From the NCBI GenBank assembly GCA_963838795.1, contig CAWISL010000001.1, forward strand, positions 62,001 to 126,000: a stretch of DNA of 64,000 nucleotides, read 5' to 3'. Below, in pieces: positions 15,728 through 23,906 of this stretch. The position numbers were made by a program, and so were the translations under genes. Numbering within the stretch: position 1 is the stretch's first letter; each line of letters opens with the position of its first letter. The stretch is from JAIBJN01 sp963838795 (GTDB taxonomy: Bacteria > Actinomycetota > Thermoleophilia > Gaiellales > Gaiellaceae). The notes beneath the pieces are model-generated. The model worked only from the letters and a program-made list of their open reading frames with translations, ran no database searches and was not told the DNA's origin.

Positions 15728-16666
15728 GTGCGCAGAACGGGTCTCGTGCTGCTGGTCACCGCGGCCGTCGCGTTCTCGGCGGGCGCGTGTGCCCGCGGGG
15801 AGGCGGAGGCTGAGCAGCCGGCCGGTCGGCTTGTGGTCTCGGCCGGTGACGACCTCTACACGGTAGGAGCCGACGGCTCCGCGCGGCGTGTCGTCGTGCG
15901 CTCGCCGGGCCCTCAGTTCGACGCGGACTGGTCGCCGGACGGCCGCCTGCTCGCCTACCGCGACTCGCGCTCCGGGATCAACGTCGACGACGAGATCTAC
16001 GTCGTCGGGGCGGACGGCTCGGGCGAGCGCAACCTGACTCGTGACCCTGCCAACGACTGGTCGCCGGCGTGGTCGCCTGACGGCGGCCAGATCGCCTTCG
16101 CCTCCGATCGCGAAGGCGAGCTGCGTATCTTCGTCATGGCCGCCGACGGGTCGGGCGTCCGGCGCGTGACCGAGATCTGGGGCGAGTACCCCGCCTGGTC
16201 GCCGGACGGCGAGCGCATCGCGTTCGCCTCATTCGCCGGCGGCGTCGGTCCGACCGGCGACCCGAACTACGACCTCTACATGGTCAACGCCGACGGGAGC
16301 GGGCTTCGGCGGCTGACCGAGAGCCCGGCCTACGACATGTACCCAACCTGGTCGCCGGACGGCGACTCGATCGCCTTCGAGTCGACGCGGGCGACGCCGG
16401 CGGACTTCGAGCCTCCGCCCGGCGACCTCGAACGCAGCGCGGACTTCGACGTCTTCGTGATGCCGGCCGCGGGCGGCGAGGCTCGAAACGTCACCCGCGA
16501 CCCGCTGCGACTGCAGAAGTTTCCGGACTGGTCGCCCGACGGTCGCTGGCTCGCGGTCGACGAGGAGGGCGTGGTCGCGTTCGCGGCGGTCGATGGGTCG
16601 GAGCTGCAGCGGCTCGCCGGCTCGGCGCTCGAGGGCGGCTTTCCCGCCTGGGCACCGAGATCCTAG
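15728..16666 (+). CDS. TolB-like beta-propeller lipoprotein
   Basis: A 312-residue protein with a lipoprotein signal (MRRTGLVLLVTAAVAFSAGAC, Cys about residue 21). Five or more PD40/WD40-like blades follow, each carrying a W-S-P-D-G motif (DADWSPDG, SPAWSPDG, YPAWSPDG, YPTWSPDG, FPDWSPDG). Such propellers are surface binding platforms and usually not enzymes. The start GTG 15728 is the first that leaves an intact signal peptide. The 3' end overlaps the convergent cystathionine gamma-lyase-type gene by 4 nt. Confidence 0.85.
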   Translation: MRRTGLVLLVTAAVAFSAGACARGEAEAEQPAGRLVVSAGDDLYTVGADGSARRVVVRSPGPQFDADWSPDGRLLAYRDSRSGINVDDEIYVVGADGSGERNLTRDPANDWSPAWSPDGGQIAFASDREGELRIFVMAADGSGVRRVTEIWGEYPAWSPDGERIAFASFAGGVGPTGDPNYDLYMVNADGSGLRRLTESPAYDMYPTWSPDGDSIAFESTRATPADFEPPPGDLERSADFDVFVMPAAGGEARNVTRDPLRLQKFPDWSPDGRWLAVDEEGVVAFAAVDGSELQRLAGSALEGGFPAWAPRS

Positions 16667-17817
16667 GCAGTCTGCGAGGCGGAGCCGACGGCGGCCAGCG
16701 CCTGCTCGAGGTCGCTCACGAGGTCGGCCGCCGACTCGAGCCCGACCGAAAGCCGGATGAGGTTTCCCGGGGTCGCGAAGGAAGCTTCGCTGGTCGAGGC
16801 ATGGGTCATGCGGGCGGGCACCTCGATGAGGCTCTCGACTCCGCCGAGGCTCTCCGCCAGCGTCCACACCTTCGTGTGGGTAACGAGCGCTTCCGCTTCC
16901 TCCTCGGAGCCCGCGAGGATGGAGATCATGCCGCCGAAGTCCCGCATCTGGCCTGCGGCGACCTCGTGCCCCGGGTGGTCGTGGAGGCCGGGGTAGAGGA
17001 CGCGCTCGACGGCTGCGTGCTCCGACAGGAAGGCGGCGACCGCGCGCGCGTTTTCGCAGTGGCGCTCCATCCGAATGGCCAGCGTCCTCAGGCCGCGAAG
17101 GATGAGCCAGCAGTCGAACGGCCCGGGCACAGCACCGAGCGACTTCTGTAGGAACTTCAGCCGCTCGGCGACGGTCGGGTCGTTCATGGCGATGAAGCCG
17201 CCGATCACGTCGGAGTGGCCGCCGAGGTACTTCGTCGTCGAGTGGACGACGACGTCGGCGCCGAGCTCGAGCGGGCGCTGGAGGTACGGCGTGGCGAACG
17301 TGTTGTCGACGACGACGAGAGCGCCGGCCGCGTGGGCTGCCTCGGCCGCCTTGCGGATGTCGATCACGTTCAGCATCGGGTTCGTCGGCGTCTCCAGCCA
17401 GACGATGCGGGTCTGTTCGTCCAGGTGCTGCTCGAGCCCAGCGTCGATCTCGTCCGTTGAGAGGAACGTGAAGTTGTAGCCCTTGGGCTCGTACACCTGC
17501 GAGAACATGCGGTAGACGCCGCCGTAGACGTCGTTCACGCAGACGACCCGGTCACCGGGGTTGACGAGGTGCATGATGGTCGTCGTCGCTCCGAGCCCGG
17601 AGGAGTACGCGAGCCCGAAGCCGGCGCCCTCGAGCGAGGCGAGGCAGGTCTCGAGCGCCGTGCGGGTCGGGTTCCCGGAACGGGCGTAGTCATAGCCCTT
17701 GTTGACGCCGACCGCGTCCTGGACGAACGTCGACGTCTGGTAGATCGGCGGGATCACCGACCCGGTCGCCGGATCCGGCTCCTGCCCGTCGTGAATGGCC
17801 CGCGTCTCGAAGTCCAC
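16663..17817 (-). CDS. Cystathionine gamma-lyase / gamma-synthase (PLP, Cys/Met metabolism)
   Basis: A 384-residue PLP enzyme of the Cys/Met metabolism family. The PLP lysine is in STTKYLGGHSD, the cofactor Tyr-Arg in YDYARSGNPTR, and the phosphate-binding loop in YSSGLGATTT. Gamma-lyases and gamma-synthases cannot be separated by eye. A cystathionine beta-synthase gene immediately upstream favours reverse transsulfuration (homocysteine to cysteine) and thus the lyase. GTG 17817 has TAGACT 6 nt upstream (17829-17824). Confidence 0.9.
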   Translation of the reverse strand: MDFETRAIHDGQEPDPATGSVIPPIYQTSTFVQDAVGVNKGYDYARSGNPTRTALETCLASLEGAGFGLAYSSGLGATTTIMHLVNPGDRVVCVNDVYGGVYRMFSQVYEPKGYNFTFLSTDEIDAGLEQHLDEQTRIVWLETPTNPMLNVIDIRKAAEAAHAAGALVVVDNTFATPYLQRPLELGADVVVHSTTKYLGGHSDVIGGFIAMNDPTVAERLKFLQKSLGAVPGPFDCWLILRGLRTLAIRMERHCENARAVAAFLSEHAAVERVLYPGLHDHPGHEVAAGQMRDFGGMISILAGSEEEAEALVTHTKVWTLAESLGGVESLIEVPARMTHASTSEASFATPGNLIRLSVGLESAADLVSDLEQALAAVGSASQTA

Positions 17818-17823
17818 GATCTC

Positions 17824-17829
17824 AGTCTA
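17824..17829 (-). promoter_or_regulatory. TAGACT -10 box, leaderless start for the 17817 gene
   Basis: On the minus strand TAGACT is followed by GAGATC and then GTG 17817. It indicates that the lyase-type gene has its own promoter downstream of the cystathionine beta-synthase gene. Confidence 0.4.
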
Positions 17830-17857
17830 CGCACGCCTGTCCCGGGCAGATACGCCT

Positions 17858-17891
17858 GGGGTCTGACCCCGGGGCATGGCCGGATGGGACG
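17858..17891 (+). repeat. Dispersed palindromic repeat, copy 1
   Basis: The core GGGGTCTGACCCC (17858-17870) is followed by a 21-bp tail up to the cystathionine beta-synthase stop codon. A second copy at 29927-29960 matches at 29 of 34 positions. It looks like a REP-type intergenic repeat and may act as a transcription-terminating hairpin. Confidence 0.65.
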
Positions 17892-19295
17892 CTAGGCGTC
17901 GTTGCCGGCGCGGCCTTGGGCGAGGTACTCGAGGAGGTCGGCCCGGGTGAGGACGCCGACCGGCTTGCCTCTCCGGGCGACGACGACGGCCGGGTTTCCG
18001 GCCGAGAGGTCGGCGAAGACGGTGTCGACCGACTCGTCGATCTCCACCGCCGGGAGGGGCGGCTCCATCGCCACGGCCACCTCGTCGGCGAGCGCGTCGT
18101 GGCTGCGGAACACGCGGTCCAGGAGCCCCCGCTCGCGGATGGAGCCGACGACGTCCGCGAGCGACTCGGCGCCGTCGTGGCGGACCACGGGGATCTGCGA
18201 GATCGAGTAGCGCCGCATCAGGTCGATCGCCTCTCCGACCTTCTGGTGCGACTCGACGGTGACGAGCTCCGGCATCCCCGGCTCCTCCTGCCGCTTGAAC
18301 GCGAGCACCTCCTCGATCGTCGGCGCGGGCGCCTCGCGCTCGAGGAAGCCGTGCTCCATGAGCCAGTTGTCGTCGTAGAGCTTGGACAGGTAGCCGCGGC
18401 CCGAGTCCGGGATCAGGGTCACGAGCGTTGCCTCCGGGCCGAAGCGCCGGGCGATCTCGAGCATCGCCCAGACCGCGGTCCCGCCCGAGCCGCCGACCAG
18501 CAGCCCCTCCTCCCGGGCCAGCCGCCGGGCGGTCCGGAACGAGTCTCCGTCCGAAACGCTCACGTACTCGTCTACGAGTGACGAGTCGAAGGTGGTCGGC
18601 CAGAAGTCCTCCCCGATCCCCTCCACGAGGTAGGGGTGGACGTTGTCGGGCTGCGAGAAGATCGAGCCTTCCGGGTCGGCGCCGACGACCAGGACGTCCG
18701 GCTTCTGCTCCCGGAGATAGCGCGCGGTGCCGGAGATGGTGCCGCCGGTCCCCACGGAGAAGACGATCGCGTTCACTTCGCCGCCTGTCTGCTCCCAGAT
18801 CTCCGGCCCGGTCGTCTCGTAGTGGGCCTGCGGGTTCGCCGGGTTCGAATACTGGTCGGGCTTGTAGGCGCCGGGGATCTCCTCCGCGAGGCGGTTCGAG
18901 ACCGAGTAGTAGCTCTCGGGAGACTCCGGGGGGACCGCGGTCGGGCAGATGACGACCTCGGCGCCGTAGCCGCGCAGGAGCGCCCGCTTCTCCTCGGCGA
19001 TCTTGTCCGGCATGACGAACACGCACCGGTAGCCCTTGATGGCCGCGGCGATCGCGAGGCCCACTCCTGTGTTCCCGCTGGTCGGCTCCACGATCGTCCC
19101 GCCGGGCCTCAGCTTCCCCTCCCGCTCGGCCGCCTCGATCAGCCGGAGCCCGATCCGATCCTTCACGCTCCCGCCCGGGCTCATGTGCTCGAGCTTGGCA
19201 AGGAGCGTCGGCCCGGGGTCGGCCGCGACCCGCTGGAGCCGCACCAGGGGCGTCCCGCCGACGAGGTCCAGCACGGTCGGATACTCGCGCGCCAC
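17892..19295 (-). CDS. cbs: Cystathionine beta-synthase with C-terminal CBS domain pair
   Basis: A 467-residue protein. A fold-type II PLP domain (residues 1-320) has the lysine in GGSVKDRIGLR, SGNTGVGLA, and the phosphate loop GTGGTISG. Two CBS domains follow (about 345-400 and 405-467; ISQIPVVRHDG and VVVARRGKPVGVLTRADLL), which usually bind adenosyl ligands and regulate activity. It condenses homocysteine with serine, or makes cysteine from O-acetylserine. GTG 19295 has TACGCT 6 nt upstream (19307-19302). The paired lyase gene downstream supports transsulfuration. Confidence 0.93.
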   Translation of the reverse strand: MAREYPTVLDLVGGTPLVRLQRVAADPGPTLLAKLEHMSPGGSVKDRIGLRLIEAAEREGKLRPGGTIVEPTSGNTGVGLAIAAAIKGYRCVFVMPDKIAEEKRALLRGYGAEVVICPTAVPPESPESYYSVSNRLAEEIPGAYKPDQYSNPANPQAHYETTGPEIWEQTGGEVNAIVFSVGTGGTISGTARYLREQKPDVLVVGADPEGSIFSQPDNVHPYLVEGIGEDFWPTTFDSSLVDEYVSVSDGDSFRTARRLAREEGLLVGGSGGTAVWAMLEIARRFGPEATLVTLIPDSGRGYLSKLYDDNWLMEHGFLEREAPAPTIEEVLAFKRQEEPGMPELVTVESHQKVGEAIDLMRRYSISQIPVVRHDGAESLADVVGSIRERGLLDRVFRSHDALADEVAVAMEPPLPAVEIDESVDTVFADLSAGNPAVVVARRGKPVGVLTRADLLEYLAQGRAGNDA

Positions 19296-19301
19296 GGCGA
19301 T

Positions 19302-19307
19302 AGCGTA
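19302..19307 (-). promoter_or_regulatory. TACGCT -10 box, leaderless start for cbs
   Basis: On the minus strand TACGCT, 6 nt, then GTG 19295. The spacing is the same as at other starts in this window. Confidence 0.4.
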
Positions 19308-19319
19308 GTGCCCGCTGCC

Positions 19320-19877
19320 TCAGAAGCCGGTGTCGACGACGCGGAAGAACCAGAGTGCGCTCGTGTACCAGACTCCGATCAGGACGGCGAAGAGCACGCC
19401 GCCCGCGGTCGGGAGGACCCAGGCCGGGTACCGATGCAGCCGCACGACCAGCACTTTGGCCGTGAAGGCCCCGTAGAACGCGCAGCCGAGCAAGGAGTGG
19501 GCCAGCACGCGATCGTCTCCCCTCTGGAACCCCAGGAGGAAGATGCAGTGGTAGGCGACCGGAAGGGTGAGGAGAAGGGCGACGCGGCCGGTCCAGCGGT
19601 GGAAGCCGGGAATCCAGTCCGGGCGCCGCCAGGGAAGCTTCCGGAAGATCCACGCGGCTGTCAGAAGCTGGGCGAGCCCGAGCACCGCGGCCGCGCTCGC
19701 CAGCCAGACCTTCAGATGGATCGTGTCGCTGAAGAACAGGTCGAAGTAGCCGCCGCCCTCGTCGAGCTCCGCCTTCGCGAGGAAGCCCGCCAGCAGCGAG
19801 ACCACGGCGAAGCCCGCCACTGGGACGAGGAGCCACCGGGCGGATCGCGTCGCTAGTGGCGTTGGCGCGGTGGTCAT
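19320..19877 (-). CDS. DUF6529-like membrane protein
   Basis: A 185-residue membrane protein with four to five hydrophobic helices and His residues within them (for example IHLKVWL, FHRWTGRV, YHCIFLL, LAHSLLG). The pattern resembles small cytochrome-b561-like or DUF6529 proteins. The DUF assignment is from memory and heme binding is a guess. ATG 19877 is chosen because longer in-frame starts would run into purH. It follows purH by one base and may be its last co-transcribed gene. Confidence 0.6.
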   Translation of the reverse strand: MTTAPTPLATRSARWLLVPVAGFAVVSLLAGFLAKAELDEGGGYFDLFFSDTIHLKVWLASAAAVLGLAQLLTAAWIFRKLPWRRPDWIPGFHRWTGRVALLLTLPVAYHCIFLLGFQRGDDRVLAHSLLGCAFYGAFTAKVLVVRLHRYPAWVLPTAGGVLFAVLIGVWYTSALWFFRVVDTGF

Positions 19878-19878
19878 C

Positions 19879-21420
19879 TCAGTGCCTGAAGTGCCGACGA
19901 GAGGTGAAGACCATGACCGCTGCCGCCGACTGCACGGCGGCCACGACTTCGGCGTCACGCTTCGAGCCTTCCGGTTGGACGATCGCGGCCACGCCGGCGT
20001 CCAGCGCGAGCTGAGGACCGTCAGGGAACGGGAAGAAAGCGTCCGAGGCGAGCGCCGCGCCGCGGAGGTCGTGCCCGTGCTCGGAGGCCCTCTCGAGCGC
20101 GAGGCGGACCGCGTCGACCCGACTCGTCTGGCCGCCGCCGATGCCGATGACCTGCAGGTCTCTGGCGATCACGATGGCGTTCGAGGCGACGTGCTTGGCG
20201 ACCCGCCAGGCGAAGAGGAGGTCGCCCCAGCCCGGCTCGTCGGGATGCTTCGTGGTGACGACCTTCATGCCCTCGCGGTCGTCCACCTCGGCGTCGGTGT
20301 CCTGGACGAGGAAGCCGCCGAGAACTCGCCGGTAGTCGCGGTCGCCGGGGCCCGCCCCGCGGCGCTCGCGGTCGCGCAGAATGCGCAGGGCTTCCTTCTT
20401 CCGCAGTGTCGCCAGTGCGTCGTCGTCGTAGTCCGGCGCGATCAGAACCTCGATGAACTGCTCTGCGAGTCGCCCGGCGAGCTGGGGCGATACCTTGCGG
20501 TTCAGCGCGACGATGCCGCCGTAGGCGGACACCGGGTCCGAGGCGACCGCTCGCTCGTACGCCTCCTCGATCGTCGCAGCAACCGCGACGCCGCACGGGT
20601 TGGCGTGCTTGACGACGACGCAGGTCGGCAGCGCGAACTCCCGCAGCACAGCGCGCGCGGCGTCGAGGTCGTTGAGGTTGTTGAACGAGAGCTCCTTCCC
20701 GCCGAGGCGGTCGATGCGCGAAAGGAGATGCCGGCGTGCCCCGGCCTCGGCGTAGAAGGCCGCCCGCTGATGCGGGTTCTCGCCGTAGACGAGCTCCTGC
20801 TCCCTCTCGAGCGAGAGGAGGAGCCTCGGCGGAAACGTCTCCACGTCTGCAAACCAGGCGGCGATGGAGGTCTCGTACGCTGCGGTGTGGGCGAAGGCCT
20901 CGGCGGCGAGCCTGCGGCGGGTGCCGAGCTGGACGCCGCCGGTTCCGAGCTCCGCGAGGATCTCCTCGTAGCGGGATGCCTCGCACACGGGCACGACGTC
21001 GACGAAGTTCTTCGCGGCGGCTCGCAGGAGCGCGGGGCCGCCGATGTCGATCATCTCGACGGCGTCCTCCTCGCGCACGTTCCGCCGCGCGGTCACGCTC
21101 TGGAAGGGATAGAGGTTGACGCAGACGAGGTCGAAGGTCCGGATCTCGTGCTCCCGCAGCTCGTCGAGATCGGCCTCCAGCCGCCGTCGGGCGAGGATTC
21201 CCGCGTGGATCCTGGGGTGCAGCGTCTTCACCCGCCCACCGAGCAGCTCGGGGACGTCGGTCAGCTCCTCGACGAGGACGACGTCGATGCCGAGCTCGGC
21301 GATGTAGGCGGCGGTCCCGCCGCTGGCGACGATCTCGACGCCGAGGTCCGAGAGCCCGCGGGCGAAGACATCCAGCCCGGTCTTGTCGAAGACCGACATG
21401 AGGGCGCGCTCCACCTGCAT
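19879..21420 (-). CDS. purH: Bifunctional AICAR transformylase / IMP cyclohydrolase
   Basis: A 513-residue enzyme performing the last two steps of IMP synthesis. The N-terminal cyclohydrolase domain (residues 1-190) opens with ALMSVFDKTGLDVFARGL. The transformylase domain has the signature VVKHANPCGVAV and a C-terminal DAFFPFPDGP. The length is normal for the family. It lies 7 nt downstream of purN in a purM-purN-purH block. Ten-formyl-tetrahydrofolate is the formyl donor. Confidence 0.95.
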   Translation of the reverse strand: MQVERALMSVFDKTGLDVFARGLSDLGVEIVASGGTAAYIAELGIDVVLVEELTDVPELLGGRVKTLHPRIHAGILARRRLEADLDELREHEIRTFDLVCVNLYPFQSVTARRNVREEDAVEMIDIGGPALLRAAAKNFVDVVPVCEASRYEEILAELGTGGVQLGTRRRLAAEAFAHTAAYETSIAAWFADVETFPPRLLLSLEREQELVYGENPHQRAAFYAEAGARRHLLSRIDRLGGKELSFNNLNDLDAARAVLREFALPTCVVVKHANPCGVAVAATIEEAYERAVASDPVSAYGGIVALNRKVSPQLAGRLAEQFIEVLIAPDYDDDALATLRKKEALRILRDRERRGAGPGDRDYRRVLGGFLVQDTDAEVDDREGMKVVTTKHPDEPGWGDLLFAWRVAKHVASNAIVIARDLQVIGIGGGQTSRVDAVRLALERASEHGHDLRGAALASDAFFPFPDGPQLALDAGVAAIVQPEGSKRDAEVVAAVQSAAAVMVFTSRRHFRH

Positions 21421-21427
21421 GCGTGAC

Positions 21428-21976
21428 TCAGGAGCGTAAAGCGCCGGCCAGATAGAGGCGAGCCGCCTCGGGCAACAGGCGATGCTCGACCTCGTGGAGC
21501 CGCTCGCGGAGGGTCTCCGCGGTGTCCTCGGGCCGGATCGGCACGGGCTCCTGGACGATCAGGCGGCCGGTGTCCACCCCTTCGTCGACGAAGTGGACGG
21601 TCACGCCCGTGTCGGCGACCCCGGCCGCGAGGGCATCCTCGATCGGCGTCGTCCCGGGGAAGTCGGGGAGGAGCGAGGGATGGACGTTGATCGCCGTGTG
21701 ACGTTCCAGGAAGACGGCCGTGAGCAGCTGCATGTAGCCGGCGCAGACGACCAGCTCGACTCCCCGTTCGACGAGCCACCCGGACATGGCCAGGTCGCGC
21801 TCGTCCCGACCCTCGTAGTCCTCCAGCGCGAAGACGGCAGTGGGGATCCCGGCGGCCTCCGCCCGCGCAAGCGCTCCCGCTCCGGCGACGTTCGAGGCGA
21901 CGGCGGCAAGGGGAAGCCCCTGGTTGATCAACGCCTGCAGGTTCGAGCCGCGGCCGGAGACGAGAACGCCGATCAC
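21428..21976 (-). CDS. purN: Phosphoribosylglycinamide formyltransferase
   Basis: A 182-residue GART enzyme, step 3 of purine synthesis. It starts MIGVLVSGRGSNLQALI with the phosphate-binding loop. It has the catalytic Asn-His in AINVHPSLLPDFPG and the catalytic Asp in TVHFVDEGVDTG. The start overlaps the purM stop by 4 nt and purH follows, so the three are one transcription unit. Confidence 0.95.
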   Translation of the reverse strand: MIGVLVSGRGSNLQALINQGLPLAAVASNVAGAGALARAEAAGIPTAVFALEDYEGRDERDLAMSGWLVERGVELVVCAGYMQLLTAVFLERHTAINVHPSLLPDFPGTTPIEDALAAGVADTGVTVHFVDEGVDTGRLIVQEPVPIRPEDTAETLRERLHEVEHRLLPEAARLYLAGALRS

Positions 21977-22926
21977 GGCGCGTCCGCCCAGACGACGCCC
22001 TCGAGGCCGTCCTCCAGCCGGCCGATCGCCGGAAGGCCCGCGCGCCCCGCCTCGGCCGCGGGCACGACCGCGCAGAATCCAACCCCGAGGTTGAAGACCC
22101 GTCGCTGCTCGTCCTCCGGCACGCCGCGCTCGTCCAGCCAGGAGAAGACGGGCGGACGCTCCCAGCTCCAGGGATCGAGGCGAGCGCCGAGGCCGGCCGG
22201 GAGCACGCGGCGAAGGTTCCCGGGGAGACCCCCGCCGGTCACGTGCGCCAGCGCGCGCACGTCACAGCTCGTTCGCAGCCGCCGCACGTCGTCGAGGTAG
22301 AGGCGCGTTGGGGAAAGGAGCAGATCGGCATCGAAGTCGTCGTCGCCGAGGAGCCGGCGGACGAGCGTGAAGCCGTTCGCGTGCAGCCCGTTCGAGGGCA
22401 GGCCCAGGACCACGTCCCCGGCCGCGCAGCTCGAGCCGTCCACGAGGTCGGCCCGCCGCACGAGCCCGATCATCGTCCCCGCGAAGTCGAGCTCGTCGTC
22501 GCGGTAGATCCCGGGAAGCTCCGCCGTCTCGCCGCCGAGGATGGCGCACCCTGCCTGGCGGCAGACCGACGCGGCGCCGGCGACCAGCTCGGCCACCTCC
22601 TCGAGGTCGAGGGCGGCCGCGGCCACGTAGTCCAGGAAGAAGAGCGGCTCGGCGCCCACCGTGAGCAGATCGTTGGCGCAGTGAGCGGCGAGGTCGGCCC
22701 CGGCGTCGAAGAGACGGCCGGCCTGGCGCGAGAGGATCAGCTTCGTGCCGACGCCGTCCGTCGTCGCCGCGAGCAGCCGATCGTCGTCGAGCGCGAAGAG
22801 CCCGGCGAAGCCGCCGAGCGAGCCCTCGACCCGCTCCGTCCGCGTCGACTCGACCGCGGCCCGCAGGCGCTCCGCCACCTCCTCGGCCTTCGCCAGCGAA
22901 ACGCCGGCCTCGCCGTAGGAGCTCAC
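21973..22926 (-). CDS. purM: Phosphoribosylformylglycinamidine cyclo-ligase
   Basis: A 317-residue AIR synthetase, step 5, somewhat shorter than E. coli PurM. It has ATP/FGAM site motifs ATTDGVGTKL, FFLDYVAAAAL, CAILGGETAELPG and HVTGGGLPGNL. GTG 22926 is inferred from the GTGA overlap with the VOC gene upstream and from SYGEAGVSLAKA, where PurM proteins begin. It is the head enzyme of the purM-N-H block. Confidence 0.93.
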   Translation of the reverse strand: MSSYGEAGVSLAKAEEVAERLRAAVESTRTERVEGSLGGFAGLFALDDDRLLAATTDGVGTKLILSRQAGRLFDAGADLAAHCANDLLTVGAEPLFFLDYVAAAALDLEEVAELVAGAASVCRQAGCAILGGETAELPGIYRDDELDFAGTMIGLVRRADLVDGSSCAAGDVVLGLPSNGLHANGFTLVRRLLGDDDFDADLLLSPTRLYLDDVRRLRTSCDVRALAHVTGGGLPGNLRRVLPAGLGARLDPWSWERPPVFSWLDERGVPEDEQRRVFNLGVGFCAVVPAAEAGRAGLPAIGRLEDGLEGVVWADAP

Positions 22927-23546
22927 AGCAAGACCTCGGCGACGAGCTCCGGGCGCCCCTCGGGCCCACCGCCCTCGAAGCGGACGAGCGTGTCGCCGAC
23001 GAGGACGTCGGATTCGAGCCGGTCGACGCCGAGGATCTCGGAGAGCGCGACCGCTTTCTCCTCCGGGTCTTGCGCTCGCAGGTGGAGCTCGCCCAGCCGC
23101 AGCTCGTCGCTCTGCGCCACGATCTCGTCGATCCAGTCGCGCGGCGGATGCACCTCGAGCCGGTAGCCCGCCTCCGTGGCGATGAACGTCCGCTTTCCCG
23201 GGTGATCCTGGATCTTGAGGCCGAGGTCGGCTGCGCGCTCGAGCGCCTCCGTGAAGCCGTCGTCGTCGAGGACGACGCCGATGTGGTCGACGCGCGGATG
23301 CTCCCAGTGGCCGGGCTGGAGGACGACGTTCACGGCGCCCTTCGCCAGCTCGACGAGCCGGAGTCTGAAGCCGATCGTGTCCAGCTCCTCCCAGGACGTC
23401 CCGGCCTCGAACCACTCAGAGGTCTCCCCTCGCCAGCCGTAGCGGCCCAGGAGCCCGAACCCGAGCTTGCCGAGGTAGCGGGCCTCCAGGAGCCGGACCT
23501 TGCTCGTCACGAGGTGGTAGTGGAAGAGCTGCACCGGCGAGGCCAT
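22923..23546 (-). CDS. VOC family protein upstream of purM
   Basis: A 207-residue protein with a VOC-like half (FHYHLVTSKVRLLEARYLGK, then VDHIGVVLDDDGFTEALERA and LEVHPPRDWIDEI) and a shorter second half (LGELHLRAQDPEEKAVALSE). It looks like two degenerate beta-alpha-beta-beta repeats. ATG 23546 is chosen because the upstream extension is not hydrophobic and runs toward the divergent small gene. The stop overlaps the purM start, so it heads the purM operon. No substrate is evident. Confidence 0.75.
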   Translation of the reverse strand: MASPVQLFHYHLVTSKVRLLEARYLGKLGFGLLGRYGWRGETSEWFEAGTSWEELDTIGFRLRLVELAKGAVNVVLQPGHWEHPRVDHIGVVLDDDGFTEALERAADLGLKIQDHPGKRTFIATEAGYRLEVHPPRDWIDEIVAQSDELRLGELHLRAQDPEEKAVALSEILGVDRLESDVLVGDTLVRFEGGGPEGRPELVAEVLL

Positions 23547-23613
23547 CGTAACGGCCGCGCCGGAGCTGTCCCGGTTACGATGCCCGGCGACCGCACGAGG
23601 AAGGAGGACGCCG

Positions 23614-23874
23614 ATGTCGAGCACGCCGCCGCCCCCGCCGCCCCCGCCGCCGGCGACCAGCTACGAGCGCCAGTACTACCCGATGCCGCAGATGCCGGCG
23701 CCCCCCGCCGAGCTGATCGTCTTCCTGCTCGCCTGGGTGGTGGCGCTCATCGTCACCGTCGCAGCCGACTCGGTCGACTGGCCGGCGTTCCTGACCGCGA
23801 CGACCGTCATCTCCGCGGCGTTCATCATCTCACGTGGCATCGCCAAGGCCGGAAAGGTCTTCGAGAGCCGCTAG
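23614..23874 (+). CDS. Small proline-rich membrane protein
   Basis: An 86-residue protein of unknown function. It has a poly-Pro N-terminus (nine prolines in a row), a Tyr/Met/Pro stretch, then two hydrophobic helices (LIVFLLAWVVALIVTVAA and AFLTATTVISAAFIISR). Unlike most genes here it has a canonical Shine-Dalgarno (AAGGAGGA at 23600-23607) before ATG 23614. The N-terminal proline tract could be a protein-protein contact site. Confidence 0.7.
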   Translation: MSSTPPPPPPPPPATSYERQYYPMPQMPAPPAELIVFLLAWVVALIVTVAADSVDWPAFLTATTVISAAFIISRGIAKAGKVFESR

Positions 23875-23906
23875 AACGACCTCCCAGGCGCTGGAGGAGG
23901 CCGAAC